Shown one piece after another: positions 48,707 to 56,665 of a DNA stretch of 64,000 nt. The DNA comes from a bacterium (GTDB lineage: Bacteria; Pseudomonadota; Alphaproteobacteria; Rhizobiales; Aestuariivirgaceae): the NCBI GenBank assembly GCA_022842165.1, contig JALHQC010000013.1, forward strand, positions 1-64,000, read 5' to 3'. Under the pieces are notes generated by a model, which was not told where the DNA came from, did no database searches, and was given only the letters and a program-made list of their open reading frames with translations. Made by a program: the position numbers and the translations under genes. The stretch's first letter is position 1; each line of letters opens with the position of its first letter.

Positions 48707-50203
48707 GTGCCGAACGAAAATCTCTATCTGCAATTCGAACAGTGCTTCCGCGCCGCGGGCGGGCGGGCGGCAATCCGCACTGCCGACGGCGCAATGCGAT
48801 TGAGCTTTGCCGAGCTGTTGTCCGGCGTTTCGCGCTATGCCAATGCGCTGGCGGCGCTGGGCGTGGAGCCGGGAGACCGGGTGACGGTGCAGGTCGAGAA
48901 ATCGATCGCCGGGGTGCTGCTCTACCTCGCGGTGATGAAGGCGGGCGGGGTGTACCAGCCGCTCAACACCGCCTATACAGATGCCGAGCTCGACTATTTT
49001 CTGGGCGATGCCGCGCCGAAGCTGATCGTCTGCGATCCCGCACGGCAGAAGGCGATGCGGGAGCTGGGCAACCGCCATGGCATTTTCGCCGTCGTCAACC
49101 TCGATGCCGCAGGCGAAGGCTCGCTTGCCGCGATGGCCGCGCAGATGGATGACCGCCACGACACGGTGGAGCGCAAGGCGGACGATCTCGCGGGGCTGCT
49201 ATATACGTCCGGCACCACCGGGCGCTCCAAGGGCGCGATGATCACCCACGGCAACCTCGCCTCCAATGCCGCAACGCTGGTGAAGCTCTGGCAGATCACC
49301 AGCCACGATGTGCTGCTGCATGCCCTGCCGGTGTTCCATGTGCATGGGCTTTATGTGGCGCTGAACACCGCGTTCCTTTCAGGCGCGGAGATGATCTGGT
49401 TCGACAGGTTCGATGCGGCATCGCTGATCGCGGCCATGCCGCAGGCGACGCTGATGATGGGTGTGCCGACCTTCTACACGCGGCTGCTGGCGGCGGAGGA
49501 TTTCACTGCCGAAACGGCGCGCGGCATGCGGCTGTTCATCTCCGGTTCGGCGCCGCTGCTGGCGGAGACGCATGAAACCTTCCGTACACGGACGGGTCAT
49601 GCGATTCTCGAGCGCTACGGCATGACGGAGACCGGCATGATCACGTCGAACCCTTATGAAGGTGAGCGCGTGCCAGGCAGCGTGGGCTTCGCGCTGCCCG
49701 GCGTATCGGTTCGCATCACGGGCGATCAGCCAGGCGTCATCGAGGTGAAAGGTCCCAATGTTTTCAAAGGCTACTGGCGAATGCCTGAGAAAACGCAGGA
49801 AGACTTCACGGCGGATGGTTACTTCATCACCGGTGACGTCGGCACCATTGACAGCCAAGGCCGCGTCTCGATCGTCGGCCGTGCCAAGGACCTCATCATC
49901 TCAGGCGGCTTCAATGTCTATCCGAAGGAGGTCGAGGACGTTCTCGACCGGATGGAAGGCATTGGTGAGTCGGCCGTTGTCGGCGTGCCGCATCCGGATT
50001 TCGGCGAGGGCGTCATCGCCGTCATCACCGTGCGCGGCAGAATTCCGCACGAACAGGACGTGATCTCCTCGCTGTCAGAACGGCTTGCGAAGTTCAAGGT
50101 GCCAAAGCGGATTTTCGTCGTGGACGAGTTGCCGCGCAATGCCATGGGCAAGGTGCAGAAGGCGGAACTCCGCCGCCTCTATGCTGCAGTTTTCTTAAAG
50201 TGA
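48707..50203 (+). CDS. matB: Malonyl-CoA synthetase (MatB-like acyl-CoA ligase)
   Basis: Activates malonate to malonyl-CoA with ATP. The 498-residue AMP-binding protein has the P-loop-like LLYTSGTTGRSKGAM (about 161-175), GYWRMPEKTQEDF and SGGFNVYPKEVEDVLD hinge motifs, and the adenylation lysine in NAMGKVQKAELR. The region MTETGMITSNPYEGERVPGSVGFALPGVSVRI is the pattern I associate with MatB. The start is GTG at 48707 after TTATCCACA. No malonyl-CoA decarboxylase gene is adjacent. Confidence 0.88.
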   Translation: MPNENLYLQFEQCFRAAGGRAAIRTADGAMRLSFAELLSGVSRYANALAALGVEPGDRVTVQVEKSIAGVLLYLAVMKAGGVYQPLNTAYTDAELDYFLGDAAPKLIVCDPARQKAMRELGNRHGIFAVVNLDAAGEGSLAAMAAQMDDRHDTVERKADDLAGLLYTSGTTGRSKGAMITHGNLASNAATLVKLWQITSHDVLLHALPVFHVHGLYVALNTAFLSGAEMIWFDRFDAASLIAAMPQATLMMGVPTFYTRLLAAEDFTAETARGMRLFISGSAPLLAETHETFRTRTGHAILERYGMTETGMITSNPYEGERVPGSVGFALPGVSVRITGDQPGVIEVKGPNVFKGYWRMPEKTQEDFTADGYFITGDVGTIDSQGRVSIVGRAKDLIISGGFNVYPKEVEDVLDRMEGIGESAVVGVPHPDFGEGVIAVITVRGRIPHEQDVISSLSERLAKFKVPKRIFVVDELPRNAMGKVQKAELRRLYAAVFLK

Positions 50204-50243
50204 TTCGCCTGCCGGTAACCTTCTCTTAGAGACTCTGATATTT

Positions 50244-50274
50244 GCCTGACAGCCGCTCTCATGAAGCTGTCAGG
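50244..50274 (+). other. Stem-loop after matB
   Basis: GCCTGACAGC and GCTGTCAGGC form a perfect 10-base stem around an 11-base loop, 40 bases after the matB stop. No T-run follows, so it may be a terminator that needs Rho or an mRNA-end stabiliser. Confidence 0.5.
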
Positions 50275-50342
50275 CCGTCTCGTGCATGTTGCGGATGCCT
50301 TCACAACGAAGCCTGCAAACAGCAGCAACGAGAGGATACATC

Positions 50343-50942
50343 ATGCGCTACTCGACCTCATTCATGGCCCTCCTTCTTGGCCTCGGCATCTATGGCGTTG
50401 CCCCCATCGCCACATCCTTCAACCCCTTCGCGGCCTCCACCGCCCATGCCCAGTCAGCCGATGACGACGGCACGCCGGATCAGGGCGGCGGCAATGACGA
50501 CGATACGCCGGGCTCGGGCGATGACGATGGCACGCCGGACCAGGGCGGCGGCAATGACGATGACACGCCGGGCTCGGGCGATGACGATGGCACACCGGAC
50601 CAGGGCGGCGGCAATGATGATGACACGCCGGGTTCGGGCGATGACGACGGCACCCCGGATCAGGGTGGCGGCAATGACGATGACACCGGAACGGACGACT
50701 CGGACGGCCGCCCCGACAAGGCCGTGAAGGCAGCCGAGAAGGCCGCGAAGAAGGCCGCGCAGGCTGCTGAAAAGGCAGCAAAGAAGGCAGCCCAGACGAC
50801 TGAAAAGGCCGCCAAGGGCCAGTCCAAGGTCAACAAGAAGGCTGCCAAGGATACCGAGAAGGCATCCAAAAAGGCCGCAAAGGACGCTGAGAAGGCGTCC
50901 AAGAAGGAATCGAAGTCTTCGGAAAAGAAGTCTCGCAACTGA
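50343..50942 (+). CDS. Secreted two-part repeat protein: acidic DDDGTPDQ repeats and Lys/Ala-rich tail
   Basis: I do not recognise the family. The protein has 199 residues. A signal peptide ends at about residue 36 (cleavage after AHA). Residues 40-119 are four copies of a 20-residue unit with the core DDDGTPDQGGGNDDDTPGSG (the last diverges to GTDD). Residues about 120-199 are rich in Lys and Ala, with the pattern AAEKAAKKAAQ, resembling histone H1 tails and coiled helices. The two halves carry strong opposite charge. DxDG in each repeat resembles calcium-binding loops. GAGAGG lies upstream of the ATG at 50343; a start at 50286 would spoil the signal peptide. Confidence 0.8.
   Translation: MRYSTSFMALLLGLGIYGVAPIATSFNPFAASTAHAQSADDDGTPDQGGGNDDDTPGSGDDDGTPDQGGGNDDDTPGSGDDDGTPDQGGGNDDDTPGSGDDDGTPDQGGGNDDDTGTDDSDGRPDKAVKAAEKAAKKAAQAAEKAAKKAAQTTEKAAKGQSKVNKKAAKDTEKASKKAAKDAEKASKKESKSSEKKSRN
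50460..50699 (+). repeat. 60-bp tandem DNA repeat, four units, coding
   Basis: Four consecutive 60-base units (from 50460, 50520, 50580 and 50640) encode the acidic repeats of the preceding gene. The first three are nearly identical and differ mainly at third codon positions; the last ends differently. Copy number can change by recombination. Confidence 0.9.
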
Positions 50943-50983
50943 TCTGGATGATGGCAGGCTGCTGCTTGCCGAAATTCGGGGAT

Positions 50984-51017
50984 AAAACCGCCGCTGCCGG
51001 AAAACCGGCAGCGGCGG
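50984..51017 (-). terminator. Rho-independent terminator of the small hydrophobic protein gene
   Basis: A perfect 13-base stem CCGCCGCTGCCGG / CCGGCAGCGGCGG with an AAAA loop is followed on the minus strand by TTTTATC. It lies between the convergent repeat-protein and small-protein genes; on the plus strand only AACGCATTT follows, so it may work weakly there too. Confidence 0.85.
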
Positions 51018-51024
51018 AACGCAT

Positions 51025-51330
51025 TTAGCGGTTCTTGATCATGCCGACGATGGCCGTGAGGATCGCACCGCCCGCACCGCCGCCGACGATCTGCGTGATC
51101 AGGCTGCCGATGTCGAGGTTCGAGGCCGCAGTGGCAGCCCCGGCCGCCGCATCGGGCGACATCTGAACGCCGGTGACGCGCTGCACGATCTGCGCCAGAA
51201 TGACGCCGCCGATGGCGCCGGCGATCGAGTTTCCAGTCGTGCCGAGACTCTTCGCTTTCATGGCGGCACCCGCGGCGTTACCGCCAACGGCACCTGCGAC
51301 GAGTTGAATGATCAGGCCAAGAATATCCAT
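51025..51330 (-). CDS. Small glycine-rich hydrophobic protein
   Basis: Protein of 101 residues that I do not recognise beyond its composition. It has three hydrophobic, Gly/Ala-rich stretches (MDILGLIIQLVAGAVGGNAAGAAM; SIAGAIGGVILAQIV; IGSLITQIVGGGAGGAILTAIVGMI) with repeated GxxxG-like spacing, suggesting glycine-zipper membrane helices and self-assembly. GGGGAA lies upstream of the ATG. A degenerate EcfG-type site lies about 105 bases upstream. Confidence 0.75.
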   Translation of the reverse strand: MDILGLIIQLVAGAVGGNAAGAAMKAKSLGTTGNSIAGAIGGVILAQIVQRVTGVQMSPDAAAGAATAASNLDIGSLITQIVGGGAGGAILTAIVGMIKNR

Positions 51331-51432
51331 GTGTCGTTCCCCAATTGACGTTTCCGTGTCTTCGGAAACAATGGGGACGTTATACTGCCCGCAACCTCAT
51401 AGCTACATCTGGTTGAGAAGACGGTCGGCCGG

Positions 51433-51458
51433 GACGCAGCGAACTGTGTCTGCGTTCC
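51433..51458 (-). promoter_or_regulatory. Weak EcfG-type promoter candidate upstream of the hydrophobic protein gene
   Basis: On the minus strand GGAAC and CGTC are separated by 17 bases. The -35 is perfect and the -10 has one change from CGTT. It is about 105 bases upstream of the start codon at 51330. Confidence 0.35.
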
Positions 51459-51492
51459 GGTCACTTCGACAAGGAGTACCGACACAACTGAC

Positions 51493-52011
51493 TTAGCGGC
51501 GGCGCTTGGGAATAGTTCGGCCTGAGCCTTGCAAGTCTGACGCTTCAAGCGCCTGTTCGACCTTGTCGCCCGTGCGCCCACTCCGGTCGAAATCGCCACG
51601 AATGGCCTTCAGCGCATAGCGTTCCTGATTGATTTCGTCCGCCGTCCGGAAACCCAACCGCCGCAGCACCGGAACTGGTGGACACCAGCCCTGGAGTGCA
51701 TGCTGCAACAGGAATGCCGTGACGACGCCGGAAAGAATCAGCCAGCGCTTGTCGAGCGCCGCCCCCATGACGACACCTGACAGCGCGAGCGTCGCGGCAT
51801 TGGCCTCGATCGCGCGTTCGACGTCCCATTCCCGGTCGAGCTGGTCGAGCCGCGTCGCGATCTGGTTCTTTCTGGCAGCGTAATGGCGGATGCTGTCTTC
51901 GGTCCTGGTCCGGATGCGCCGGTTCACCTTGTCGGCCGTGTGTTCGCGCACGCGCTTCCGTGTCGAAGGCAGGTGGGTAGCAGGCGATGTATTGAGCAAT
52001 GCTTTGGCCAT
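51493..52011 (-). CDS. YgaP-like (DUF2892) membrane protein
   Basis: Protein of 172 residues. The first 60 residues are basic and probably coiled (STRKRVREHTADKVNRRIRTRTEDSIRHYAARKNQIATRLDQLDREWDVERAIEANAATLALSG). Two hydrophobic segments (about 68-85 and 88-105) follow, then CPPVPVLRRLGFRTADEINQERYALKAIRGDF, which is the recognisable tail of the YgaP-type transmembrane family. The rhodanese domain of true YgaP is absent. A perfect EcfG promoter lies immediately upstream, so its transcript would start close to the start codon. Confidence 0.78.
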   Translation of the reverse strand: MAKALLNTSPATHLPSTRKRVREHTADKVNRRIRTRTEDSIRHYAARKNQIATRLDQLDREWDVERAIEANAATLALSGVVMGAALDKRWLILSGVVTAFLLQHALQGWCPPVPVLRRLGFRTADEINQERYALKAIRGDFDRSGRTGDKVEQALEASDLQGSGRTIPKRRR

Positions 52012-52019
52012 GCCCGTTC

Positions 52020-52044
52020 AACGAATAGCGGCAGAAACTGTTCC
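52020..52044 (-). promoter_or_regulatory. EcfG (general stress sigma factor) promoter for the YgaP-like gene
   Basis: On the minus strand GGAAC (52040-52044) and CGTT (52020-52023) are separated by exactly 16 bases, matching the alphaproteobacterial sigma-EcfG consensus GGAAC-N16/17-CGTT. The -10 ends 8 bases before the ATG at 52011, so the transcript would be leaderless or nearly so. Confidence 0.72.
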
Positions 52045-52052
52045 CGCGGGGT

Positions 52053-52358
52053 CTACAGAACCTCTATGTTCTGCAGGAAGACCATGACGCTTTTCTGCCG
52101 GAACAGGCGTTCCAGCCGTTCGCGATACTGCGTCCACCAGGCCCTGTCGGCGGATTTGAGGATGACCTCGAAAATGACGATCTCGTCGGCATGGGTCGTG
52201 TCTCCCTCCCGCCACAACCCATTGGCTGGCGCCTGGGTGTGGGCCGTCACGCCGCCGAAGCGCTCGGAAAGTTCCTTTTCCACATCCTTGAACATCCGCG
52301 CCTCGAAGGCATGGCCGGAATTGTCCCGCAACGGCAGGTAAAGCTTGATGACATGCAT
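52053..52358 (-). CDS. Conserved hypothetical small protein (MHxIxLYLPL... type)
   Basis: Soluble protein of 101 residues that I recognise only as a widespread uncharacterised family: MHVIKLYLPLRDNSG, then FGGVTAHTQAPANGLW and a Trp-rich C-terminal part (ADRAWWTQYRERLERLFRQ). The ATG at 52358 has GGAG seven bases upstream; a longer frame reaching 52700 is not supported. Relatives commonly sit near stress genes, but no function is known. A GGAAC-N15-CGTC sequence lies about 80-105 bases upstream and is a poor EcfG match. Confidence 0.72.
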   Translation of the reverse strand: MHVIKLYLPLRDNSGHAFEARMFKDVEKELSERFGGVTAHTQAPANGLWREGDTTHADEIVIFEVILKSADRAWWTQYRERLERLFRQKSVMVFLQNIEVL

Positions 52359-52555
52359 GGTGTCGCTCCGCGGTTGGTGGACGAACATCGGCCAATGCCA
52401 TGCCTTAGACAATGGCCCGCAGATGACCCCATCGGGAAGACGGCAGGGCCTAAGGTGGTTCCGGATTGGCAGCCAGGCGAAGCTTCCCAGTAAACGGTCA
52501 CGGCCGAACCCCACTGAACCATTTTGTACGGGCAGGACCCCGCGCATTTGCTTCA

Positions 52556-52580
52556 GGAACCAACCTCCCCTCCGGACGTT
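52556..52580 (+). promoter_or_regulatory. EcfG (general stress sigma factor) promoter for the kaiC-like/kinase operon
   Basis: GGAAC (52556-52560) and CGTT (52577-52580) are separated by exactly 16 bases, a perfect fit to the EcfG consensus. The -10 lies 33 bases before the kaiC-like ATG at 52614, leaving room for a short leader. Confidence 0.78.
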
Positions 52581-52613
52581 GTACATCGATCCAAAAAAAT
52601 TTGGGCACGGTGA

Positions 52614-54101
52614 ATGTCGCGACGCGTTTTGAGTGATAAGGCCAAGCTTGGGGTGCAAGGCCTGGACGATGTGCTTGTGGGTGGCCTCGCGCGGAGCCAC
52701 CTTTATTTGATCGAGGGCAGTCCCGGCACCGGCAAGACGACGATCGCCCTGCAGTTCCTGCTGGAAGGAGCCGAGCGCGGCGAAACCTGCCTATATGTGA
52801 CATTGTCGGAGACCGAACAGGAACTCCGGCTTTCGGCGAAGTCGCATGGTTGGGATATCAGCACGAAGTTCGAGGTGTTCGAACTGGTGCCACCGGAACT
52901 TCTTCTGGACAGCGAACAGCAACAGACGCTGCTCTACTCGTCCGACCTTGAGTTGGGAGAAACCACGCAGGCGCTCTTCAAGGCCGTCGAGCGGCTGAAG
53001 CCCGACCGGGTGGTCATCGACAGCCTGTCGGAAATCCGCCTTCTGGCCCAGAGTTCGTTGCGCTACCGCCGCCAGATATTGGCGCTGAAGCACTATTTCG
53101 CGCATGACGGCGCCACCGTGCTGATGCTCGATGATCTGACGACGGAGGCGCTGGACAAGACCGTACATTCCGTGGCGCATGGCGTGTTGCGGCTGGAAGA
53201 GTTGGCGCCCACCTATGGCAAGGAGCGGCGCCGCCTCCGCGTCATCAAATATCGCGGCCAGTCTTATCGCGGCGGATACCATGACTTCGCGATTGACCGC
53301 GGCGGCTTGCGGGTGTTCCCGCGCCTGGTTGCAAGCGAACACCGCACCAGCTTCCAGCGCATCACGGTGAGCAGCAACATCAGCCAGCTTGACGATCTGC
53401 TGGGCGGCGGCGTCGAGCGCGGATCGAGCGTTCTCATCCTGGGGCCGGCCGGCACCGGAAAGTCGCTGCTGACCTTGCATTTCGCCCGCGCCGCCGTCGA
53501 ACGCGGCGAGAAGGTGGCGCTGTTCATTTTCGATGAGGAGTTAGGCCTGCTTTTCAACCGCGCCAACAGCATGTCGATCGACCTTGAAAGCATGCGCGAG
53601 TCAGGAAACCTGATCATCGAGCAGGTTGACGCCGCCGAGCTTTCGCCCGGCGAATTTGCGCACCGTGTGAGAGACCGGGTCGACAGCGCCAATGTCAAGA
53701 CGGTGGTGATCGACAGCCTCAACGGCTACCAGTCCGCGATGCCGGAAGAGCATGAGCTGCTGCTTCACGTTCACGAACTGCTGCAGTACCTGAACCGTCA
53801 GGGCGCGACGACATTCCTGACGGTGGCGCAGCACGGGCTGGTGGGTGACATGCGTTCGCCCGTCGACATCACATACCTGGCCGACAGTGTGCTTCTGCTG
53901 CGGTATTTCGAGGCCTTTGGCCGGGTGCGCCGCGCCATTTCGGTGATCAAGAAGCGGGCCAGCCCGCATGAGGATACGATCCGCGAGTATCAGATTGGGG
54001 ACAAGGGCGTGGTGATCGGCGAACCGCTTCAGGAATTTCAGGGCGTATTGCGTGGCGTGCCGACCTATTCGGGCGGCGGCACGTCTCTGCTCGGTGGCTG
54101 A
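52614..54101 (+). CDS. KaiC-like double-domain ATPase
   Basis: RecA-fold protein of 495 residues with two KaiC domains. CI has Walker A GSPGTGKT at 35-42 and the motif VIDSLSEIR; CII has Walker A GPAGTGKS near 277-284 and VIDSLNGYQ. The CII end aligns with KaiC from S. elongatus (LLRYFEAFGRVRRAISVIKKR, IREYQIGDKG), but the phosphosite pair Ser431-Thr432 becomes Thr420-Tyr421 (DITYLAD). The CI catalytic pair EE reads SE (LSETEQE). No kaiA or kaiB gene is in the window. It is followed after 20 bases by a hybrid kinase gene. Confidence 0.9.
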   Translation: MSRRVLSDKAKLGVQGLDDVLVGGLARSHLYLIEGSPGTGKTTIALQFLLEGAERGETCLYVTLSETEQELRLSAKSHGWDISTKFEVFELVPPELLLDSEQQQTLLYSSDLELGETTQALFKAVERLKPDRVVIDSLSEIRLLAQSSLRYRRQILALKHYFAHDGATVLMLDDLTTEALDKTVHSVAHGVLRLEELAPTYGKERRRLRVIKYRGQSYRGGYHDFAIDRGGLRVFPRLVASEHRTSFQRITVSSNISQLDDLLGGGVERGSSVLILGPAGTGKSLLTLHFARAAVERGEKVALFIFDEELGLLFNRANSMSIDLESMRESGNLIIEQVDAAELSPGEFAHRVRDRVDSANVKTVVIDSLNGYQSAMPEEHELLLHVHELLQYLNRQGATTFLTVAQHGLVGDMRSPVDITYLADSVLLLRYFEAFGRVRRAISVIKKRASPHEDTIREYQIGDKGVVIGEPLQEFQGVLRGVPTYSGGGTSLLGG

Positions 54102-54121
54102 AACCGCATGGAAACCTGCTT

Positions 54122-56644
54122 GTGATAAATTCGGAACGGGCCTTGATCCTGGCACCCGATGGGCGCGATGGCGCACTTGCGGCATCGATACTGGAAGGGG
54201 CCGGCAAGACAGCCAGGGTATGCGCCACGCTGCCTGAACTTCTGAAGAGGATTCAGGAAGGCGCCGGGGTTGCCGTGCTGACGACGGAGGCCCTGCAATA
54301 TGCCGATCTGACGCCTGTGGCATCGTGGATCGAGCGCCAGCCGCCATGGTCCGACTTTCCGTTCGTGATTCTGGCGCGCCGCGACAACTCGCCGGACCAG
54401 AATCCGCAGCTGGCAGGCATTAAGTCGCTTCTCGGCAACGTCATGGTGCTCGACCGCCCGTTTCACCCTACTGCCTTTCTCAACGTGGTCGAGAATGCCT
54501 TGCGGGCAAGACGGCGGCAGTATGAAGCCCGCCGCTACCTGACCGAGATCAGCGAGGGCGAATCACGCCTGCGGTTCCTCGATGCGCTCGGACGCGAAAC
54601 GGCGGCCAATTCGGATGCCGACGGCATTCTCGCGATCACCACGCGCATGCTCGGGCGCTATCTGGATGTGGCGATCTGCGCCTATGCCGACATGGAGCCC
54701 AACGAAGATTATTTCACAATCCGCGGAGACTGGAGCCGCGAAGGCATGGCCAGCATCGTGGGCTACTACAGACTTGCCGATTTCGGGAGGCTCGCCGTGC
54801 GCAATCTGCGCGCCGGGCTGCCGCTCGTCCTGAACGACATCGCCTCCGAACTGCCGCAGGACGAAGCAGCAGCCTTTGAGAAAATCGGTGTTTCCGCCAC
54901 GGTATGCATGCCGCTGGTGAAGGAAGGCAGGCTCACCGCACTGATGGCCCTGCACGAAAGCGCGCCGCGCGTGTGGACGGCATCCGAACTCGCGCTGCTG
55001 ACGGAGGTGACCCAGCGCTCATGGGCGCATATCGAAAGGGTACGTTCGCTGGCGATGGCGCGCGAAGGCGAGAAGCTGTTTCGCGCCGATCTCGAAACCA
55101 AGGTTGCCGAGCGCACGCAAGCGCTCGAGCGCAGCGAAAAAAGCATCCGCGCCATCATCGAGAGCTCACACCTCTATGCCGGCCTCCTGACGGTGGATGG
55201 CGTCCTGCAATATGCCAATGCCACGTCACTCGCCGCCATCCTCGTCGGCCAGGAGGACATCGTGGGCATGCCCTTCTGGGAAACCCCGTGGTTTACCGGC
55301 ACGCCCCGGATGACGGACATCGTGAAGGACGCAGTTTCACGCGTGGCAAAAGGCGAGACCGTCGCGATGGACATGACGCTGAACCTGCCGACGGGAACCA
55401 GGCGCTACGATTTTTCGATGCGCCCGGTCAAGAACAGTGCGGGCGAAGTGGTGGCGATCGTGCCGGAGGCGATCGAGACGACGGCGCGCTACAAGGTCGA
55501 ACAGGCACTGCAGCAGGCCCAGAAGATGGAGGCGATCGGCAACCTGACGGGCGGCATCGCGCATGACTTCAACAACCTGCTGATGGCGGTTCTCGGCAGT
55601 CTCGAACTCTTGCGCAAGCGGTTGCCCGACGACCCGGTGCTGTACCGCCTGCTCGACAACGCGGTCGAGGGCGCGCGGCGCGGAAGCTCGCTCACCGACC
55701 GGATGCTGGCCTTCGCACGGCGGCAGGATCTGAAGCCCGAGCACATCGAGCTGCCGCAGCTGGTGAAGGGCATGATGGAGCTGTTGCAGCGTTCGCTGGG
55801 GCCGACCATCACCATTGATACCGAACTCCCCCCGCGCCTGCCGGCGGTCCAAACCGATGCCAACCAGCTTGAATCCGCCCTGCTCAATCTGGCCGTGAAT
55901 GCGCGCGACGCCATGCATGGCGAAGGACGGATCGTCATTTCCGGGCAGGAAGCGACAATCGGCGAAGGCCATCCCCGCCTGGCGCCGGGGCGCTATGTGG
56001 CACTGTGCCTGAGCGACAGCGGCGAAGGCATGGACGAGGAAACGCTGAGCAAGGCGACCGACCCCTTCTTCACCACCAAGGGCGTGGGCAAGGGAACGGG
56101 CCTCGGCCTGTCGATGGTGCACGGCCTGGCGGAGCAGTCCGGCGGTACGCTGATCCTGAGGAGCGTACTTGGAAAGGGCACCACGGCGGAAATCTGGCTT
56201 CCGGCTTCGAAGGAGGCAGAAGGTGGGGGCGCTGCGGCGGCCACGGACCGTCTATTGCCCGGTCCGCAGGATGAAGAGCACCGGAAGCTCGTGATCCTCG
56301 CAGTGGACGATGATGCGCTGGTGCTGATGAACACCGTCGCCATGCTGGAAGATCTGGGCCACGAGGTGAAAGCGGCGAATTCCGGCAAGCTCGCGCTGGA
56401 ACTGGCCGCGAAGCACACGCCCGACCTGGTGATCACCGACCAGGCCATGCCGCACATGACCGGCTCGCAATTGTCGATCGAGTTGCGGCGCTTGAAACCC
56501 GATCTCCCCATCGTCCTGGCGACTGGCTACGCAGAACTGCCACCCGGCATGGACCTTGGGCTGCCAAGGCTTTCGAAGCCGTTTTCGCAGTCCGACCTGG
56601 AAAGGATCGTCATCCGGGCGACGCAGTCGGGGCAGGCTGCGTGA
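54122..56644 (+). CDS. Hybrid histidine kinase with GAF and PAS sensor domains and a receiver
   Basis: Protein of 840 residues. An N-terminal receiver-like domain (about 1-130) has ILAP and the ending VMVLDRPF but lacks an evident acidic pocket. A GAF-like domain (about 145-310) and a PAS domain (about 340-450, SSHLYAGLLTVDGVLQYANATSLA) follow. The HisKA box GGIAHDFNNLL has His481; the HATPase has NAVNARDA-like NLAVNARDAM, DSGEGM and GTGLGLSMV. The C-terminal receiver (about 735-840) has DDD and the phospho-Asp773 (VITDQAMPHMTG). The start is GTG at 54122. It probably works with the KaiC-like ATPase. Confidence 0.88.
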   Translation: MINSERALILAPDGRDGALAASILEGAGKTARVCATLPELLKRIQEGAGVAVLTTEALQYADLTPVASWIERQPPWSDFPFVILARRDNSPDQNPQLAGIKSLLGNVMVLDRPFHPTAFLNVVENALRARRRQYEARRYLTEISEGESRLRFLDALGRETAANSDADGILAITTRMLGRYLDVAICAYADMEPNEDYFTIRGDWSREGMASIVGYYRLADFGRLAVRNLRAGLPLVLNDIASELPQDEAAAFEKIGVSATVCMPLVKEGRLTALMALHESAPRVWTASELALLTEVTQRSWAHIERVRSLAMAREGEKLFRADLETKVAERTQALERSEKSIRAIIESSHLYAGLLTVDGVLQYANATSLAAILVGQEDIVGMPFWETPWFTGTPRMTDIVKDAVSRVAKGETVAMDMTLNLPTGTRRYDFSMRPVKNSAGEVVAIVPEAIETTARYKVEQALQQAQKMEAIGNLTGGIAHDFNNLLMAVLGSLELLRKRLPDDPVLYRLLDNAVEGARRGSSLTDRMLAFARRQDLKPEHIELPQLVKGMMELLQRSLGPTITIDTELPPRLPAVQTDANQLESALLNLAVNARDAMHGEGRIVISGQEATIGEGHPRLAPGRYVALCLSDSGEGMDEETLSKATDPFFTTKGVGKGTGLGLSMVHGLAEQSGGTLILRSVLGKGTTAEIWLPASKEAEGGGAAAATDRLLPGPQDEEHRKLVILAVDDDALVLMNTVAMLEDLGHEVKAANSGKLALELAAKHTPDLVITDQAMPHMTGSQLSIELRRLKPDLPIVLATGYAELPPGMDLGLPRLSKPFSQSDLERIVIRATQSGQAA

Positions 56645-56665
56645 GCCTTTCCCGCGCCTATCGAC

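Noticed and set aside
50460-50699. Possible CRISPR array because of regularly spaced repeats.
   Set aside because: The 60-base units follow each other without unique spacers, keep an open reading frame, and no cas gene is near; this is a coding tandem repeat.
52438-52463. Another EcfG promoter upstream of the small gene at 52358 on the minus strand.
   Set aside because: Spacing is 15 and the -10 reads CGTC, so it does not reach the consensus.
52359-52700. A 114-residue N-terminal extension of the small conserved gene at 52053-52358.
   Set aside because: It overlaps the EcfG promoter of the kaiC-like gene and has no family signal, whereas MHVIKLYLPL with GGAG upstream is a natural start.
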